Shown here: positions 1 to 13,260 of the stretch, in pieces
Position numbering within the stretch: position 1 is the first letter of the stretch
How the letters are laid out: the number at the start of each line of letters is the position of its first letter
NCBI GenBank assembly: GCA_030770545.1
Contig: CM061094.1
Span: 2,279,001 to 2,343,000 of the forward strand
Reading direction: 5' to 3'
DNA length: 64,000 bases
Source: Macropodus opercularis
Lineage: Eukaryota; Chordata; Actinopteri; Anabantiformes; Osphronemidae
The notes under the pieces: model-generated
Told to the model about the DNA's origin: nothing
Databases searched by the model: none
The model's input: only the letters and a program-made list of their open reading frames with translations
Made by a program: the position numbers and the translations under genes

Positions 1-2231
1 GGCAGTCGCGAGCGCTCTAATGTACCAAATCAATCAGGCAGCTAGTTACTCCTATATAAATACACCTGGCTCCTGTTTACTTCAGCGACTTTCACACAGA
101 GACAGAGGGCCAAAGAACAGACATATGCTCAGACTATGATAAATATTCTTCTGTCCACATCAGTTAACATGTGTATCTGACAAGATTACAGAGTGGGAAA
201 TTACAGACAGAGCAGAAGAAAAGACATGCATGAATAACTTCTTCATTACGGCGGAAAATCTTTTTTGCAGCTAGTCTGATTTTTAGCCTTAGCTCGACTC
301 CTGGCTTCCGCCCTGCCTACCAGGCACTTTCCCTAAACGTATCCCTCTATATATCCTTGCACTAGGGAGGTAAGACAAGGACACCATCTTTATTGGATGT
401 CACAGACTCTTCAGAAACAGTGAGTGGAGATGAAGATGCCAAGAAAATGGATTAAGCGTATTTTACAGCAGGGTAAGAGAAGTCAGAAAGAACCTAAAAC
501 CAACATAACCATTGAGCCATGAAACCAGAAGCCCTGGTAGCATATAGTACATGAGGAGTCAAAACTTCCAACATCTGATATGACACAGTGCATCAACTTG
601 CTGTGCAGTTTACCATGAAAACAGTGCAGTGTACAGCTACGCAATGAGAAGATCAGATAACTAGGAAAATCAGCGTCTAAAATTTGAATTTAACTCTTGT
701 CTTTGATATTGAAACAAACCTAGTATAAATCATTGGTAGAATCATTATGGTCTTCCTACCTTAACGTATTGACCTTATTGACCTACAAAGCGACAAGGGA
801 AGAAGGAAAAGCAGGAGGTAACACAACTGAACTTCAATGAAGCAAAGGTTCGAGATAAGTGTCGTAGCAAGCGTTTTTTTCTGTTGTGTGTGTGTTGGGC
901 TGGCTGGCCTGCTGATGTGAGCTTTCATGCATGAGGACCTTTTCTCATTACCCACTCTCCAAGCCCTTCTGTCAGCAAAGAGAAAGTGTGTATGGGCGTG
1001 CAATTTCCTGTCGCTTTGGCACGATCTGCACGGTGACCTGAAACATAGTTTAGTTTCACACTGTGCCAGACAGATGGATAGAGAGACAGACATATGGGTA
1101 ATTTAACCAGGACTAACATTATTCCGTGATATCATTATGTGGCGGCCATTTTGGAGACCAGAAGGAGGTGTTCAAATCTCAACCTATTCAATGACAGTCA
1201 GCATGGTGCTCTGCATTTTGAATACACAGTGACAAGAACATTTTACTAGTATTTAAAGCTAAAGTTAATACAAACAGATTATTTCTGCAGGTGTCTGCAG
1301 ACTTTTCACGATGCTGTGTCTATGTGAATACATACTTTAACCATTTTAGAAATAAAGGCTGTGTGACATCCAATCTTAAAAAAAAAGAGATTTAATGATT
1401 TACAGATAGCATGAAGGAAGTCGTATTCAACAGCAGGACACTTATTGTGTGTGCATCCTGTTTGGGTTTGCGTATAATATACATAATTGAAATAGTCCAT
1501 CCAGTGTAGTATACCAACATACTTTGCTGTATGCTGACAGATACCCTGCAGTGATTTTTACCTTCTGTTGCCATGGATCATTTGCTCACACAACAAGAAT
1601 TAAGATTAGATGTGTGTTTAAGCACACTATTTTTATGGCAGAGCAGGGTGGGGTCAATAGTTGCAACAGCAATAGTTGTTGGTGCTCACATGACATTCAT
1701 GCTCAGACACACATCATCCCTCTCAGATTAAAGTGTGTACCCAACATTTATTTAATCCAAAAAAAAAAAAAAATAGAAAGTCAAATGCTGATATTTACAC
1801 CAGCTAAGACTGAGGATATGGAGGCTTCAATGACACTGTTGAACAGTAACCTAAAGACATTAGAATTCATGTGAATCTGATGTGAATAACCAGCTTCTGT
1901 TCTACAGTTTGAGTATAAAGATAAAAGTTGATTGCATGAAAAAGAAAAGCAGTTGAATAAAACCTAATAATAATAAGAAGAAGAAAAGATTTGTTTTAGT
2001 CTACCGTAGAGATAGCACAGATGGGATCTCTTCTATATGAGCACCCACCCCACATCCTCACACACATGTATGCCTCTATCTCTTCTCGGTCTCTGTTTAT
2101 TCCCCACACTCATATTTTTATCTTCACACCTACTCATGTGGACACACACACACACACACACCAATGTGCAATTAGGTCTTTATCTCGGTTCTGCATTGTT
2201 GCTAGTTGCCACTGTTTGTCCTGACACATGC

Positions 2232-2271
<40 letters not shown>

Positions 2272-2518
2272 ATTAGTTCTTTATCGTTATGCTTAGTGCT
2301 TAGTCATGACAAAATACACACTGGTTGAGACCTGTCAACACTGATGAACAGTTACTTATACCACAAATGTGAGTGTTGGACCAAGTGCTTGAAATAAAGG
2401 AAAAAAAGGATCAACTGTTATTAATATAATGTGATATATAATGGGTATGACAGAAAGCATGAAAAAAAGAAGATAAAAAAAACTAAGATATAAATAACCA
2501 AAGGTGTCACTTACTCAT

Positions 2519-2565
<47 letters not shown>

Positions 2566-5500
2566 CTTTGAAATAGGGGCATCATCATTTGGCTCCACTC
2601 ACTTAACACACCTTAAAGTCAAGGACTGTGTTGTCTCTGTGTTTGTCACACAAAATACATCACAAACACCATATTGTAGTCTTTCAAGCACTGTGCCCAT
2701 TTGCTCCAGATTAAAAGATGGCAATGACCAGTTGATCACCAAAGTTGATGCAGATGTTCATGCTGCCCAAAATAACTTTGATATATCAAAATATCCTAAA
2801 AGAATTGCTTGTCTATAGGCTTTGCATCTTTACAGAAGGGACAGCATGAGCTACGAAAAGCATTTAGAGTCAGCTTCAGTTCTGACATGTAGGGACAGCA
2901 AAGAGTGGTTCAAAAGCATTTAGTGTTTCAAATTGTGGGCAATTTATGAAAACCCTGTACCTGAGAAACCAGAGTCATGTCTGAACTCAACCATGAATTT
3001 AGAGAATTGGAACAAGTCTTTTATTCACACTATTGTTTAGCGCTCATATTCAGTATTTATCCTGTGTGCATATGAATCCATGCAACAGTGAACTGCTATC
3101 CACTAAACCACATAAGTAAAATTAATGAGCCCTATCTACAGTTTGCAGACTTCAGATATAAGACTCAATTTAATTTTCCTATAGGCCTTTAACTACTTTG
3201 GAACATGTCTCCTGACAAGAATGTTATCGAGAGCTACATCTCTCTATGACAGGTAGATAAAGAAATTCCACTCAGGTTCAGCTTTTCAGTCCAACATTGC
3301 CTCCCCTGGTGGGGATGGGTCCTCTTGGATGTCGGCTTGGTCATGTGCTGATGAAGAGTTGTTGTGCCATGGGAGACTCTGTCAGTCTGCTTCACACTAG
3401 TTCAGCAGGGATGTTGGGAGACACACACACACTGAGGCAGGCAGACAGGACAGCAGAATAATTACAGCTCAGTATTACATCTGGGAAGACCTCATTAAAT
3501 CTGCCATTAGTTCTCTGTTTCACTGTCACTTGTTATCTCTATCTGCCCCTCTCCTCTGCCAAGACCTCTTTCATCCCTTGTTCTCATGTCCTCTCTCTCC
3601 TTCTGTAAATTCTTCACCTAACATCACACTTGTCTGTCAGTGTCTTCCACTCAGTTTCTGTGCTTCCTTTTCTTGCTTAATTTCCTTTCCCATTTGCAAA
3701 TAACTATTAATTAAAAAACAGCATTGATGCACAACACTGTCTCCGTGACGACACAGGAAACACATGCACACGCACACAACCACAGGTGCTCACCTGGCAA
3801 AGTGTGACACTTCGAGTGTGCAGTGTCATAACCGTTGCACAATTAACAGTTAGGGAACAACAGCTGCACAAAGAGTCACACCCAAAGTCTTGCACTACAG
3901 TTTCATAATACATTTTTTATTCACACCATGAAAACCAGTTTTCCTGTCTGAAACACAGGTGACAGCATTAGCCACCACACTAGACTAGCACCAGATGGGC
4001 AACGTTGTTGTGAATCCCCTTTTGCAGATACTCCCAAGTTAAATCACCGTTCGGTAATCAGTAGCAAATAAAATGTGAACTGCTTAGTATTTTTGTTGAC
4101 TGGAGAGAACAGCTGGTGAAATACAAACCATATGCGATAAATTTATGAGCATCATTTTGGAAACTGTCATTCTGTCACTGTCTTAACAAATCACACAGCC
4201 TAATTTATCCAGCCTCACATTTCAGGCTGGATCTTGTCATCTGTCACTGGTAATCCATAGAAAATCCTAGTTCAATGTGAAGGAAAAGTTTTGAAGAAAC
4301 AAACATGTCAAAATACTTTAGCTTTTAGTTAAAGGGCATTTCACCTACAATCATTAAATTATTGCAAAAACCTAGACTTTGCAGCCTATGTAGTGTATCA
4401 TCATCAACATTACTAAGATAATATAGATACTTGTAAGGTGACTCTTATTTTTGCTCCTACTCTGTACAACTGTGGGCAGTTGTTGTGCAGAAGCAGCTGA
4501 TATGATCAACATTCTAGCCTGCGTTATGCAACATGTCCTCTGTTACAGACAATCTGAATCCTTGGTAGATTGTTTGAACCTTGTGATGAGATCAAAAACA
4601 CTGTTGAAAAAGAAACGGTACACACAAGGGGGAGACCGAAAGTACAAGGGCAACAACTTTGTAGAGTCTGGTAAAAATTAAGTTCTTCTAAATATTAAGA
4701 AAAGTGGAAACAAAGAAAATGGTACCTTCCTCATTTCCAGCAACAGGATATGACTCTGATCTCACTGATATACAGAAAAACACTGCATGTAGACAGAAGT
4801 CAGTTAAAAATGTTAATGTGGGAGAAAATCTAATCACTTGTTTGTTTAGTGATAAATAAGGAAAAAGTCAAAATCACTCTCCTCATATTTTTCTTTACTC
4901 CCTGTAATGACATATAACCCTAGATAGACTTTCAGAATCACATTAATTTAATTAATTTTTCTCAAAAAAACAACCTAAAACATAAAACACTGGTATGATT
5001 TAATGTGAAGCAATGCAAAAGCCCTGCTACAGAAACAACCAAGTCAGTCAACTCAGTTTCTGTTCCACTATGACTTGAGCGTTGTCTTGAAGTTGACACT
5101 GACACTGTGATGGTGTACAGGAAATGTTAGCAAAGCCTCACAATCATGGAAGTATTAACTGCAATCCTATTTCGTCACATTTCTGTCCACAGGTGTGATG
5201 CAAACACAAAAACACAAACATGCCTTCAAAAGCACACTTCTGTAGCTCCAAGCCCAGCTAGTCACCATCAGCTGACTTGATATCAGCTGAGTGTGGTCAC
5301 TCTAACAAGACTCCATTGTCTTAGCAAGCTCTAAACTGACATGACATTTGTCGAATATATCTAGTACACAAAAACAAAAAAACATTGGTGCACAAATGTC
5401 AACATATTCACACAAACAAATGCACAGAACAAACACACACAGGTCTGTGTACTGTAGGTGCAACCCCCCTCCCTACCACACACACACACACACACACACA

Positions 5501-8500
5501 CTTTCCTCCCACAAAAGACCTTTGTTTTTAATAAGAAGCCCTGATTAGTCCGCAGACCACACATAGTCACACTGACCTACCTACAGTATGTGGACCCAAA
5601 AAGGGAGGAAGGGATAGCAGGATTAAAAAAAATTAACAAAACGCTGTTTCATTTGGACTTTCTCATATTTTCTCCAGCTACAGAAGGTGGCAACGTACAT
5701 GGGTGACTAACATTGAATCTGATGTCACTGGCTCCAAATACGCCACAGAACTGCTACTAGGCTTTAACAACATTTAAACCTCACACCCATGGTCACATCT
5801 TGACTCTGGTTTCTGCCATCTCAACCTCAACATCTCTTGTAGTGTCGTTTGGTGGTTTTGCAGTGCGTCTTAAAGCATAGAATGTAAACTTACAACTACA
5901 GTACATAGAGACATGCACAACACTGCCAATTCCACCTACTTCCCTCCAGCTTCAATAGCTCCAGGAATTTTAAGTCTACAGTGAAACAATACAACTGTTT
6001 CTCACCACTGTCTTCAGTAAAAATAGACAGAAGGCAGCGGTGAGAATGAAAACCTCCACTACCTTTCTGGAACCCATCCCATTTACGTAAAGAGCGTGTT
6101 AGAACCATGTCCCCATTTATTTATAGAAGTTATAAACTCCTGTCTAAATTCAGGCTCAGTCGCTCAAGCACTCAACATGGCTGCTGTCTGGCTGAAGTCG
6201 ATAAAACCAACGACTTCCTCCTGTCCTTTGATGTCAGGGACCTCAGTATTCTTTTCGTCTTTTCCTTTTTAACCTCACTAATTTTTAAACTCACTAATTT
6301 TGACACAATCGAATATCAAAATTTGTCTCCCCCACCACAAATCCTCACTTGGCATCACAAGACAAACACTCACTCAAGTACAGTGGTGAAAAGTAACTGA
6401 AGCTGGCAAATGTAAAAAACTACTACACACAGTTCATTTCTAACCCTAACCCACTCTATAGTACAGTAGTTTGGATGGCTACTGTACTGTACTCCAGAGA
6501 AACACATAATTTGAGTCAAAGTGCTTTATATATACAGTATATAATGAAGTATTTCCCAGAACACTGCATAATTTCTACATATTTTTTATTCAAGCAAAAG
6601 TTAAATAAAATATTTTGCCCATCATAACACAAACCGTTTGAAAAGCAATGTGTGCTCATGGTTACCTAGTATGTTCGCCTGAAAAGACATTATCTGATGT
6701 TATGGCAGGTGAAGCAGACCTGAACACTGTATAAAAACAAATGAGCACTGAAACGTTAAGCTTTGGTCACATTTGTGGTGTCACTAATTTTTAGTTAATG
6801 GGTTTGAAAGTGTAACAGTATGGAGTGAAGACAAAGACACGTTTAAGAAGATGGTTGGTGATCCTCGTCATGAGCTAATGGAGTTTTTCAATAAAAACAG
6901 GTCATCGACTTAAAGGTGTGGTTCTGGTCAATAAGCCTTTTATACATAACACAGTCAACAGTGTATAATAAAAAGTCATAAAAGACATTTACAGCAGCAG
7001 GACAAGGACATTTACTGTCCTCAAATACTTTTCCCAAAGATTTGTTGAGAAGAAAGGTATTATCGGAATTGTTAAAAAATTGTTTTAAGACTTTAGTCAG
7101 AATTTTACCTTTCTTAGTTACGCAAAGATAAAATGTTGCCACAAAACAACATTGCGGTAGTAATAATAAATACATACATATTTGCATGTTTTGCATGGCA
7201 AGCGTGCGTGATTTGATTAAACTCTCTACCTTGGCCATACATGTGATGCCAGCTGCAACATTTTCGCATAATGCTTGGATGTGTAAGTGAGCACGTGCCT
7301 TGCTGCTATTTCACAGCTCACTGAGGTAGCCAATCAAATCATTCTGGTTTCAAGCACACCCACGGGTACACTTAACCAATGGAGGATGAGTATCTGGCTG
7401 ACAGACTGTTTCAGATGACCAGTTGCCAACTGTCTCTTCGAGCAAGAGAGGAGTTGGTGCCAACATGAGGCCCCCCTCCTGTCTTGCCTGCTTCTTGTGT
7501 GCAATGTTCCAAGGAAAAGAAGGGTAATAATTATCAAAGAGCAAAGTCCAGGACAGGAGTGCCCTTCACATGCCACCCTTCAAAATCCTATGCCTGTCTC
7601 CCTTTGTCACTTCCAAGGTTTTTTTTAATAAGCGAGAACTGCTTTGATCACTTGTCAGTCTGTCTCTTGCTGCTCAAAATGGCTTTACCTCACTTTTCTT
7701 ACCTCCCTAACCTTCTTCACACTCACTCTCCCTTCACTCATGTGTCTGCTCTACAGGTTCTTTTCACACTCCCACACTACTTTACTCTCCTTTGGAAAAA
7801 ACCTTTCTCACTCCTTGCTTTCGCTTCATCATGTCCCTGTGTTTCCTCTGCCTTTCTCCTAACAACAGTCTTGCTTTTCTCCTTATCTCCCCTCTTAATC
7901 TCTCCTATCTCTGCATCTTCATCTTTTCTTCCAACAACTGCAATTCTGCACAAAAAAACCCCACCTATTTCCCTCCCCTCCCCCCTTTATGCCTCTCTTT
8001 TGAGGCTTAAACCTAATTATCCCCTGTTCTAGAGAAACCACACACACACATGGTGGGAACAGCCTGTGGGAAGCAGTGCAGCCGTGAGGGACGGGCAGCA
8101 TTTGTTCCCCCCTCAGCCAGTCACCTCCACTCATGTCAGCAAGGCACAAACACACATGTGCATTGTAAAGGGGAAAAGAAGAAAGAGAGGAAGTGGAAAA
8201 AGACAATGTGAGAAACTCTGACACCAATTGTTCAAGATACAACATTATGTTTTTTTATTCATGACTGCATGAAACTTTGGGCAAGGGTTTTAATGTCCTA
8301 TAACCTAAAAACAAGGATAATGAAATCATGACAGACACCAACTATCCCTGTTTTATATGTGAATGAAAAAGTCTACTATTTAACTACATAGCAGCACTGG
8401 CATGTAAGTGACAGAGATCAGCTCTATTGCTGCTGTTCAGTGCCTGTAAACTCTGTCTATTCTTTCATGTCTTGTTTTCACAGCTTATATGGGTTGTAAA

Positions 8501-11500
8501 CTGTTAATGATTGGAAGAGAAATTAACCGTACATTTAATCAGGTATAAAATCATGCCATGGCTACCAGGTGACCAAAAGAAATCAGAAGCACTCAGTGCT
8601 AACTTGGGGAAAACCACATTTCCAATAACACTTACGGTATCTGTAGCATCTTTTAGTATTCCTTGATTGAAAACAAAGTTCATAAGGTACCTCCTGTTTT
8701 AAATTTGCACCGTCCTAGTCAACATAATCCAATAATGTCACTAGATTGTTCAATGTCAAACTTACCTTATGCTCCATACCCATATAACAGATATGCAAAT
8801 TGATTTAACCAATTCCAAATGTACAAAAATTCTACGTCATCTACTGTGAGAGAAGTGTTTACTACCACAGCTAAAAGCTTTTGTTTTGTTCGTGGTGGTT
8901 GTTTTGTAAAACATTATGGTAGCCATTACTTGCTAATGAGCTAAACCATTAGAAAAACATATTGCATCTTGTGGGCATTTTAACCAAGAAATATTAATTC
9001 TGCTGATCTCTGTAGTTTACCCCTAACATAGCAACAACTATACCAAAGCACATAAAACTGTACAACAACTCACAACATTTCAAAGGCGAGAGGGCTGCAC
9101 TTAAAACACATAGCCACCACAAGCAACACTAAGGTCTCTGATCTTCCGTTACACTTTCAGGCTGCTGTGCCCCTCATTGCTCCCTGCATCCCTTCCAGAT
9201 CACTTTTATGGAAATATTATTACATTAAATTATTTTTCTCACACACACAGCGTGCACTGCTGGAGAGGTCGGTTTCCCAGCTGGGCAGTGAGAAAACCTT
9301 TGCACATGTCTGAACACACACAAGCTCCAATAACAGATGGTGTCCGCCACACACACACAAATGCACAGACTGCTCTATGCAAGACGTGGTTTTCATGACC
9401 AAGATCCTTGCATCCCTGGTCCACAGCTTACTGTAGACTCACTGACATGTCATCATGTACTGTTTGAAGGTGTACACAAACCTTCTCCTCATCCATGTCC
9501 ATCTGTGTATAATTTCCTTTATATCCCTGTATCAGTATTGCCATACCCATAACCAATGCTCATTCATCCATCTGTATGTAACTGGCATCAGATTGGTAAT
9601 ATACTCCTTCACTCACTGAAATCACAAGCACAGCTGTGACACATGCAGAAGCCAATATACATGTCATAAAATCTAGATCTATATCTAATCTGCTCGTCTC
9701 TGCCTCTCGTCCTCTCTCTGAAGAAAGTACACCCACACATAGATGGTTGCCTGAGTATGCCCCAGATGTTCAAAGCACTGTGAAAGAAAATGCAGTATGG
9801 GCTTTCTACTCCTATGATGCAGTTCTGGAAATAGCCAAGCGTCCCTGAACAGGCTTCCCTACCAGGGCGCTGTCCACCACTTGAAAAGCTGCTTCACGCT
9901 CTATAATATCAGAGCCATTTGTAAAAGAATACAGTCACTGAAAGTTCCAGTGGAAAACCGTTTCTTGAAAAATAAATGTAATGTGCTTTCTAAGTGGGAA
10001 TAATCTATCCTGTGAGAAGCATGCGTGGGGTATCAAATACACCCATTTAAAAGAACTAAAAAAGAGGGTTGACTACCACTTACAGTTGCATCCTTAAGCG
10101 CAAACAAGAATAGCAGTAATAATAGTAGACAACAGAAACGTGGAGGCGTCATGTCTGCAATGATTAAAACTATATAGTGTTAATCAGCTCAACACAGGCT
10201 AAATATTTAACAACTACATAATCATGTCTTGGAGTTGAAATATACAGAAGTGGAAATATGATCAAATCTATGCTGTTCTCAAACACACTAAAAAACTAAA
10301 GTAGTCCAAGAATTACTTTTCACGTAGATCACATGAGTCATACAAGTGTATAATTAGTTGCTAACTAGTGTGTGTGAATTTTTATATATATATATATAGA
10401 GCTTCTGGGAGAATGGGTCAGTCTGTGAGGAGAATCCACTGTGCTGTGTGATTGACTCCAAATAGCAAAGCAAGCAGGCTTATCTGAAACCCCGAATCAT
10501 GGCCTCATGTGATACGTTGCTATATGACAGCAGAAAGAAGCCTATTACTGACTGGAACATACTTGGCTGTTTGTAAAATGACACAGCATATTAGACGGGG
10601 AAAAAAACGTTTGTTTCAATCCAACTGGAAAATGGACAAAGAAAGCTGATCTCCAGAAATAATGCAATGATATGAAAATATAAATAAGGTGAAAAAATTG
10701 TTATTAAAAGGTCTACACCTAGCATCATAGCATAGATCCATATGGAAGTTTTATACATTAAAATATTACCCAAGAAACAAAATGACACAGCATTAATTAA
10801 AAGCCATATAGTCACAAAGAGGAGAAGTGGTGGTGTTTTATCACAATTGTAATCAGTAAGTAGCGTCTACAGCCATTAGGTTACCATTAGGTCAAGATAC
10901 TACAGGCTGCAGCAGCCACTGGAAATTTAAGCCGCTTGACACAAAAACAACAACCTCTGCACGTTTGTTGTATTACTGTCAAAAACATCTAAACAGTAGA
11001 TTGAGTGATCAGGTTCAAATCGTACACTATTACTAGTACTACTACAGTACACAAATACTGCATATACAAACTTACACTAAATACCATTGCAGTAGTGTTA
11101 AAGTGGACATCAGAAAGTACAATATGAGTTACTTCTGCATCTGAGACCACAAGCACTGATGTGGATGACGAAATCAAAGTGGATCTAATCCTACCCAAAG
11201 GCATTTACCTCCTACAGCCTGTGATATCAAATACACAATGTCCTGGTCCAAAGGCTTTTTACTTAGAGTGCCACTGAACTAAAAGTGATATGATGTGAAC
11301 GTAAGTGCTCAGACACTGACAGATGTAGCTCTGTGTGGATGACACATTTCATGATATAATTTAACACCCATCTCAAACAATGTCTGCACGCACACACGCG
11401 CACACACAGCAGTGCTGAAAAAAAATTATTTTTCCACATCTACTTTGGTGCATCTTTCCACCCACGTAGAGCAACATTATCTGTTTGACAAGACCAGTCA

Positions 11501-11690
11501 CAGTTTGGGTTGTGGCCTGGGGCGCTGTACACCATCAAGCCACTGCTACAGACTCATCGAGATCAGGCTGCGTATACCATATATGTGTTTGTGATGTGAG
11601 AGTTTGCTCAAGAGGCAAAGAGAAAGAGCAACCGAGGGCCACATATATATACACTATAGGATTATTAGACCGTGCTTATTAGAGACTTAC
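1..11690 (-). other. Probable gnao1 intron 2 sequence, no exon recognised
   Basis: Runs from the exon 2 donor to the left edge of the window. It is AT-rich with (CA)n tracts at about 2142-2162, 2234-2269, 2523-2561 and 5477-5501, and a pyrimidine-rich stretch at about 7590-8035. No reading frame in it resembles G-alpha exon 3 or any other family I know. Small undetected elements remain possible. Confidence 0.65.
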
Positions 11691-12395
11691 TTCATCTGTT
11701 TGACGATGGTGCTTTTCCCTGACTCTCCAGCCCCTGAGGAGACAAGAAGACAATGTAAACAGGCTGTATGTGTGTGTTTGTGCAAGTGTGAGAGCAAGAT
11801 GGAGACAGAAATGGAGAGGGGGTGGGGTAAAGTGAGAGACAGAGAGGGGAGAGAGAGAGAAAATGTAAGAAGGGGAGATTTGGCCTCTTAAAAATCTAAG
11901 TGAATAAGGACAGCAGCAGTGGGGTGGAGATGAAAGGAGGAGAAAGCGGCTGCACCCATTCTCCCTCAGCATCCTTTTTTCCATCCCTCGTTCCCTCCTC
12001 CATCTTGAATGTGAGTAGGTAAAATAGATTAAAGACTTACAGGCTAATTTCCCCACAAAGCATCAATGAACCACCCCTGTCCGTGCTTGACCCTCCACCG
12101 CTTCATACTGCCATTTTCCCAGGCATCCACCTGCAGTTATCATCCCTGCTGTAGTTCCCAGCTTTTACCTACATACTGACTGATTGCTTAAAGGAAGGCT
12201 TCAATAAATTAACAAAAGTGTTCGTATGTCCTTTAAAGCGATAAGAACATCAGGGTGGCTTTTTGGGGGAAACATGTTAAAAAGACATTTGTAACGTTAC
12301 AATTATGTTTTCAAGGTTTATAATGGGCGTCATTGTTTGGTTACTGTATCTGCACTAAAACCCTCAATGGTGATCATCTCCTGGCAATCGCCCAC

Positions 12396-12438
<43 letters not shown>

Positions 12439-12641
12439 CACACCTTACATCTACCCGAGCACTTCATTTGTCTGCCGTGGCTCTACAGGCCCCGCTGTGG
12501 GGAATTTAACCCGGCTCTCTTACCGAGCAGCAGCAGTTTAACATCCTTGGCCGCGGTGAGACCGTCCTCCTTGAGGTTTTTCTCGATGGCTTTGCTCCGG
12601 TCCAGAGCCGCCCTCTCCTCTGCGCTCAGGGTACATCCCAT
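11691..12641 (-). CDS. gnao1: gnao1, G-protein alpha-o subunit, exons 1-2 only (5' part of gene)
   Basis: Exon 1 is 12524-12641 (118 bp) and exon 2 is 11691-11733 (43 bp). Exon 1 starts MGCTLSAEERAALDRSKA, the G-alpha-o N-terminus, with Gly2 and Cys3 as the known myristoyl and palmitoyl sites, and ends KDVKLLLL plus one base before GTAAGA. Exon 2 encodes GAGESGKSTIVKQMK, the P-loop that binds GTP phosphates, and ends before GTAAGT. Its 43-bp size and phase match G-alpha genes. The product couples receptors (opioid, muscarinic, GABA-B and others) to G-beta-gamma, ion channels and adenylyl cyclase at the neuronal plasma membrane. The remaining exons would lie below 11691, and I did not find exon 3 in 1-11690. 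Small differences from the mammalian N-terminus (D for E, L for I, T for S) are conservative. Fish usually carry gnao1a and gnao1b; I cannot say which this is. Confidence 0.95.
12398..12435. repeat. (CA)n microsatellite in gnao1 intron 1
   Basis: An uninterrupted dinucleotide run that starts about 90 bp 3' of the exon 1 donor, inside the 790-bp intron 1. Confidence 0.95.
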
Positions 12642-13260
12642 GGTTAGAGAACACAGCTTGATAGCGTTACCGGTACAGGAATCCACGGGAGAAAAGGGGC
12701 AATTAAAAGGTGGATTCAATGACACTTCAGAGTGGAAACAAAGCTGGTTGCAAATCCTTTGCGTGTGCCGTTTATTTCCTCCCCGTGTGCCTTCGATCCC
12801 TGTGTCTCTTTCTTCAGCTCTCTGGGCAGCTCCCTCTCTCTCAAGCCGGAGACGCGGTACCGTTAAAGCATTTAAATCAAGGATCCACTCGGTTCGATCC
12901 ACGACGAGAAAACGACGGGGTGTAGACTCCGCAGCTGGTCGTTTCTCAAGAATCGGTCTCGGCGGTGGTCTGTCCCGTCCGTGCGTCCGTCCTCCGTCTC
13001 TGTCGGTAAATCACGGTAACGGTTCTCTTGTCCACTCGTCGATAGCTTGTGTTACTGGAGCAGCGCTCGCATAGTTTGCTTCCTCGGCGTCGTTCTCAGT
13101 AGACCTTCCTCCGTTTGGCTCCTCCGGGGCGGCGACGGGGACTCGCTCTGTAACGCTACTGCCTCCCGGTAGCTCCGGTAGGGACTCGGTGCTTCGTTCG
13201 TTCGTTCGTTCGTTCAATTGCAGGTTGCTGACGTCACACAAGTAAGTACAAAATGTCAGA
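12480..13260 (-). promoter_or_regulatory. gnao1: gnao1 CpG-rich promoter and 5' UTR region
   Basis: GC content and CpG density rise sharply from about 12480 to 13260 compared with the AT-rich flanks, covering exon 1 and roughly 600 bp upstream of the ATG at 12641. It contains a (TTCG)n tract at 13193-13214 and a palindromic CRE at 13229-13236. No convincing TATA box is seen, which fits a CpG-island promoter. The transcription start cannot be placed from sequence alone. Confidence 0.7.
13229..13236. promoter_or_regulatory. Perfect CRE palindrome TGACGTCA
   Basis: The full 8-bp cAMP-response element TGACGTCA lies at the outer edge of the CpG-rich region, about 590 bp upstream of the gnao1 ATG. 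CREB/ATF factors bind this sequence. Function here is inferred from the motif and its place in the promoter. Confidence 0.55.

Noticed and set aside
2504..2818. Open frame with a His/Thr repeat start
   Set aside because: It is a translation of a (CA)n microsatellite with no further coding signal.
7484..8032. Open frame of 182 codons, plus strand
   Set aside because: Built on a C/T-rich tract; overlapping frames are equally open, composition is extreme and no domain is visible.
12337..13074. Open frame of 245 codons, plus strand
   Set aside because: It is antisense to gnao1 exon 1 and its CpG-rich promoter and starts in a (CA)n run; GC-rich DNA gives long open frames by chance.
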